From positions 1 to 64,000 of the forward strand of contig NZ_JABFCN010000058.1 in the NCBI RefSeq assembly GCF_013087515.1: DNA of 64,000 nucleotides, given 5' to 3'. Shown piece after piece: positions 61,633-64,000 of this stretch. The notes beneath the pieces are model-generated. The model was not told where the DNA came from and made no database searches. It saw only the letters and a program-made list of their open reading frames with translations. The translations under genes and the position numbers were made by a program. Each line of letters starts with the position of its first letter. The stretch's first letter is position 1. The DNA comes from Rhizobium sophorae (GTDB taxonomy: Bacteria; Pseudomonadota; Alphaproteobacteria; Rhizobiales; Rhizobiaceae).

Positions 61633-61956
61633 TCAGCGCGCCTCACTCCTGGGAGAAAAGTTAGCTGGCTTCATAATCTTGTTTTCCGCCACCTCGATCA
61701 GATCGCGGATCTTGGGCAGGAAGGCTTGCCACCGGGGATCGGCCAAAAGCCTCTGGCGCCGCGCTTCCCGGTCGTCGAGGCTCGCAAAGGCCCAGATGTG
61801 GACGATCTCGTTGATCGTTCCGATCTCCGAAAAGTAGTAGCCGACGAGCGTGCCGAGATGGCTCTTCTGGATCTCGATCCCCTCCTCCTCGACGACCTTA
61901 AGATATTGCGGGATCGTGCCGTTCTTCAGCCGATAGGTCCGGATCTCGTAAAACAT
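61633..61956 (-). CDS. NIPSNAP-family protein
   Basis: This 107-aa dimeric alpha/beta-barrel (ferredoxin-like) protein has the family start MFYEIRTYRLKNGTIPQYL, then LVGYYFSEIGTINEIVHIWA and ADPRWQAFLPKI. Its biochemical role is unknown; members often sit in catabolic operons with oxygenases. It starts 5 bases after the aldehyde dehydrogenase stop. Confidence 0.9.
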   Translation of the reverse strand: MFYEIRTYRLKNGTIPQYLKVVEEEGIEIQKSHLGTLVGYYFSEIGTINEIVHIWAFASLDDREARRQRLLADPRWQAFLPKIRDLIEVAENKIMKPANFSPRSEAR

Positions 61957-61961
61957 CGGCG

Positions 61962-63425
61962 CTACCTCATCACGAAGGGATCGGGGATCGGATCGTCCGA
62001 TGTCCTGAGCCAGATCGTCTTGGTTCGGGTATAGTCGAGAGCCGCGGCCATGCCGCCTTCCCTGCCATGGCCCGACAGGCCAAACCCGCCGAACGGCGCG
62101 ATCGGCGATACGGCACGATAGGTGTTGACCCAGACGATCCCCGCGCGGATCCCCTTCATCAGCCGGTGCGCCCGGGTGAGATTCTGGGTGAAGATGCCGG
62201 AAGCCAGGCCATAGCGGGTATCGTTGGCAAGCCTCAGCGCCTCGGCCTCGGTCTCGAATGATACGACCGACAGGACCGGCCCGAAGAATTCCTCAATCAG
62301 CGAGGGTGAGGCGACATCGTCGCAGTCGAGAATCGTCGGCGGGAAATAATAGCCGTCGCCGTCGATCTTGCGCCCTCCCGTGACAAGACGGGCGCCGCTT
62401 TCAATCGACCTTGTGACGAGGGCGCCGATATTGTCCTGCTGGCGCTTGGTGGCAAGCGGGCCGACTTCAGTCGCCATATCGAGCGGCGCGCCGATCCGGA
62501 TCGCCTCCGCCTTCTCGCGCAGCAGGGCGACGAACTTGTCCTTGACGCTGCGTTCGACGATGAGGCGCGATCCGGCAACGCAGCTCTGCCCTGTCGCGGC
62601 GAAGATTCCCGCGACCTGGGCATTGGCCGCGCTTTCGAGATCCGCGTCGGCAAAGACGATGAATGGCGACTTGCCGCCGAGTTCAAGCGAGGTGGAGGCG
62701 AGGTTTTCGGCCGAGTTGCGAACGACATGCCGGGCGGTTTCAGGACCGCCGGTGAAAGCGACATGCGCGACCTTCGGGTGCCGGCCGAGGGCGGCGCCAC
62801 AGGAGGCGCCGAAACCCGTTATGATGTTGACGACGCCGGCGGGAAAGCCTGCCTCGTGCACGAGCCGTGCAAATTCGAGAAGCGGCGCCGGCCCGTCTTC
62901 CGAGGCCTTGACCACCATCGTGCAGCCGACCGCGAGCGCCGGGCCGATCTTCACCGCCGACAGGAAGAGCTGGCTGTTCCATGGTACGACAATCGCAACG
63001 ACGCCGATCGGCTCACGGCGAAGCCAGACATCCATGTCAGGCTTGTCGATCGGCAGGTAGGCGCCTTCGATCTTGTCGGCGATGCCGGCATAGTAGCGAT
63101 AGTATTCGGCGACATAAGCGATCTGCGCCGAAGTTTCGCGGATGATCTTGCCGGTGTCGCGTGTCTCCAGTTCAGCCAGCACCTGCGCGTTGGCAGCAAC
63201 CAGGTCGGCCAGCTTGTAGAGCAGCTTACCGCGTTGGGTGGCCGTCATTTTCGACCAGGGGCCTTCGTAAAGCGCCCTGTCGGCCGCGTTGACAGCTCGA
63301 TCGACATCCCCTTCGCGCGCTTCGGGCATATCAGCCCAGACCGCGCCGGAGGCTGGATCGATGCTCGGATAGCTGGCCTCGCCGTCTGTGAATTCGCCGT
63401 CGATGTAGTGCTGGAAACGCCGCAT
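61962..63425 (-). CDS. Aldehyde dehydrogenase
   Basis: This 487-aa NAD(P)-dependent enzyme has PWNSQLFLSAVKIGPALAVG, the general-base glutamate in LELGGKSPFIVFADADLESA, the nucleophilic cysteine in ATGQSCVAGSR and EEFFGPVLSVV. It is related to hydroxymuconic-semialdehyde and betaine-type dehydrogenases but not specific enough to name. It starts 4 bases after the flavin monooxygenase stop, so the aldehyde may be that enzyme's product. Confidence 0.92.
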   Translation of the reverse strand: MRRFQHYIDGEFTDGEASYPSIDPASGAVWADMPEAREGDVDRAVNAADRALYEGPWSKMTATQRGKLLYKLADLVAANAQVLAELETRDTGKIIRETSAQIAYVAEYYRYYAGIADKIEGAYLPIDKPDMDVWLRREPIGVVAIVVPWNSQLFLSAVKIGPALAVGCTMVVKASEDGPAPLLEFARLVHEAGFPAGVVNIITGFGASCGAALGRHPKVAHVAFTGGPETARHVVRNSAENLASTSLELGGKSPFIVFADADLESAANAQVAGIFAATGQSCVAGSRLIVERSVKDKFVALLREKAEAIRIGAPLDMATEVGPLATKRQQDNIGALVTRSIESGARLVTGGRKIDGDGYYFPPTILDCDDVASPSLIEEFFGPVLSVVSFETEAEALRLANDTRYGLASGIFTQNLTRAHRLMKGIRAGIVWVNTYRAVSPIAPFGGFGLSGHGREGGMAAALDYTRTKTIWLRTSDDPIPDPFVMR

Positions 63426-63429
63426 GGTC

Positions 63430-64000
63430 TCACTCCTGAAATGCTGGCATGACCTCGGTGATGAAGCGCTTGAGCGACGCCTTCTTGCGCTCGAAGCTCA
63501 TGCCGGTGTCGATCCAGAAGGAATATTCGTCGTAGCCGAGCGCTTCATACGCCTTGAGCCGCTCAATGACGGTCTCGGCGTCGCCAACGACATTGTTGGT
63601 GCGCATGACCTGGTCCGACAGCATCGCGTTTGCTCTGATCTGTTCGTCAGGGATCCGTTCGATCAGACCCTGGGTAACCGGCTTCTCATTCTTGAACCAG
63701 GCGAAGAAATAATTGTAGTAGACGCTGAGCTCATGAGCGGCCTGGGCGACATCGTCCTCCGACGAGCCGACATAGGTATGGCGCAGCAGCATGATCTTGG
63801 GCCGCTCGATCTCCGGATTCTTGGCGCAGGCATCGTTGAAGCGCTCCATCAACGACTGAACCTCGTCGTCGCCCTGCCAGAGCGGCGTCACCTGAACGTT
63901 GCAGCCGTTGGCGACGGCAAATTCGTGCGAGTTCGGATCGCGCGCCGCAACCCAGATGGGCGGGTTCGGCTGCTGCAGCGGTTTCGGCGCCGACGTGGTC
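63430..64000 (-). CDS. LLM-class flavin-dependent monooxygenase (3' part; runs off the window)
   Basis: The last 189 codons of a bacterial-luciferase-like enzyme are visible, open to the window edge. PNPPIWVAARDPNSHEFAVA is the conserved flavin-side region of the family, and VVGDAETVIERLKAYEALGYDE is the typical C-terminal helix. It would use reduced flavin and oxygen to oxidise or cleave its substrate. Its start, and any earlier genes of the operon, lie beyond position 64000. Confidence 0.88.
   Translation of the reverse strand, partial: TTSAPKPLQQPNPPIWVAARDPNSHEFAVANGCNVQVTPLWQGDDEVQSLMERFNDACAKNPEIERPKIMLLRHTYVGSSEDDVAQAAHELSVYYNYFFAWFKNEKPVTQGLIERIPDEQIRANAMLSDQVMRTNNVVGDAETVIERLKAYEALGYDEYSFWIDTGMSFERKKASLKRFITEVMPAFQE

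Noticed and set aside
1..64000. CRISPR arrays, tRNA or rRNA genes, replication origin
   Set aside because: No regularly spaced repeats, tRNA-like cloverleaf, rRNA segments or rep/par genes were seen on reading either strand.

Overview
The window looks like accessory or megaplasmid/chromid DNA of a GC-rich alphaproteobacterium, most likely of the Rhizobium leguminosarum/etli type. The inference rests on codon and base use, on dense four-base (ATGA/TGATG) gene overlaps, and on the mix of CUT1 sugar importers, plant-glycan hydrolases, LacI/GntR regulators and branched-chain amino acid catabolism. No rRNA, tRNA, replication or CRISPR genes are seen.

Layout. (1) 0.1-4.0 kb: an AtsK-like sulfate-ester/taurine-family dioxygenase, a broken cyclase gene, a zinc-free MDR reductase and an orphan SsuA binding protein, probably the remains of a sulfonate/sulfate-ester locus. 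(2) 4.1-13.4 kb: a minus-strand operon encoding a HSD10-type SDR, a thiolase, an acyl-CoA dehydrogenase and a complete branched-chain 2-oxoacid dehydrogenase (E1a, E1b, E2, E3), faced by a divergent AraC regulator; it reads as an isoleucine/valine degradation operon. (3) 13.4-15.8 kb: transposase debris, a strong hairpin, and a divergent SDR/AraC pair. (4) 16.1-22.0 kb: a leucine degradation operon (isovaleryl-CoA dehydrogenase, methylcrotonyl-CoA carboxylase subunits) that ends in a MaoC hydratase and a CitE-like lyase. (5) 22.0-30.0 kb: a tripartite RND efflux system with its own two-component system. A 43-bp element with four TTnAC half-sites about one helical turn apart occurs three times here.

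(6) 30.3-53.8 kb: a plant-polymer region. A LacI regulator and GH29 alpha-L-fucosidase are followed by a membrane protein, an M24 Xaa-Pro-type peptidase, a frameshifted S33 hydrolase, a GntR regulator with a decayed second copy, and a DapA-family enzyme. Next comes a LacI-controlled operon with a CUT1 importer and a GH127 beta-L-arabinofuranosidase, then another LacI gene divergent from an operon with a GH78 alpha-L-rhamnosidase and its importer. Candidate operators are readable for all three LacI regulators. Together these genes suggest stripping and import of arabinose-, fucose- and rhamnose-decorated plant material, possibly including hydroxyproline-rich glycoproteins. (7) 53.8-56.2 kb: a VapBC-like toxin-antitoxin pair, a PAP2-family membrane protein that looks less GC-rich than its neighbours, and a truncated IS5-type transposase, a likely insertion boundary. 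(8) 56.2-64.0 kb: a minus-strand operon with a luciferase-like flavin monooxygenase (cut by the window end), two aldehyde dehydrogenases, a NIPSNAP protein and a PotABCD-type ABC importer, an uncharacterised catabolic module.
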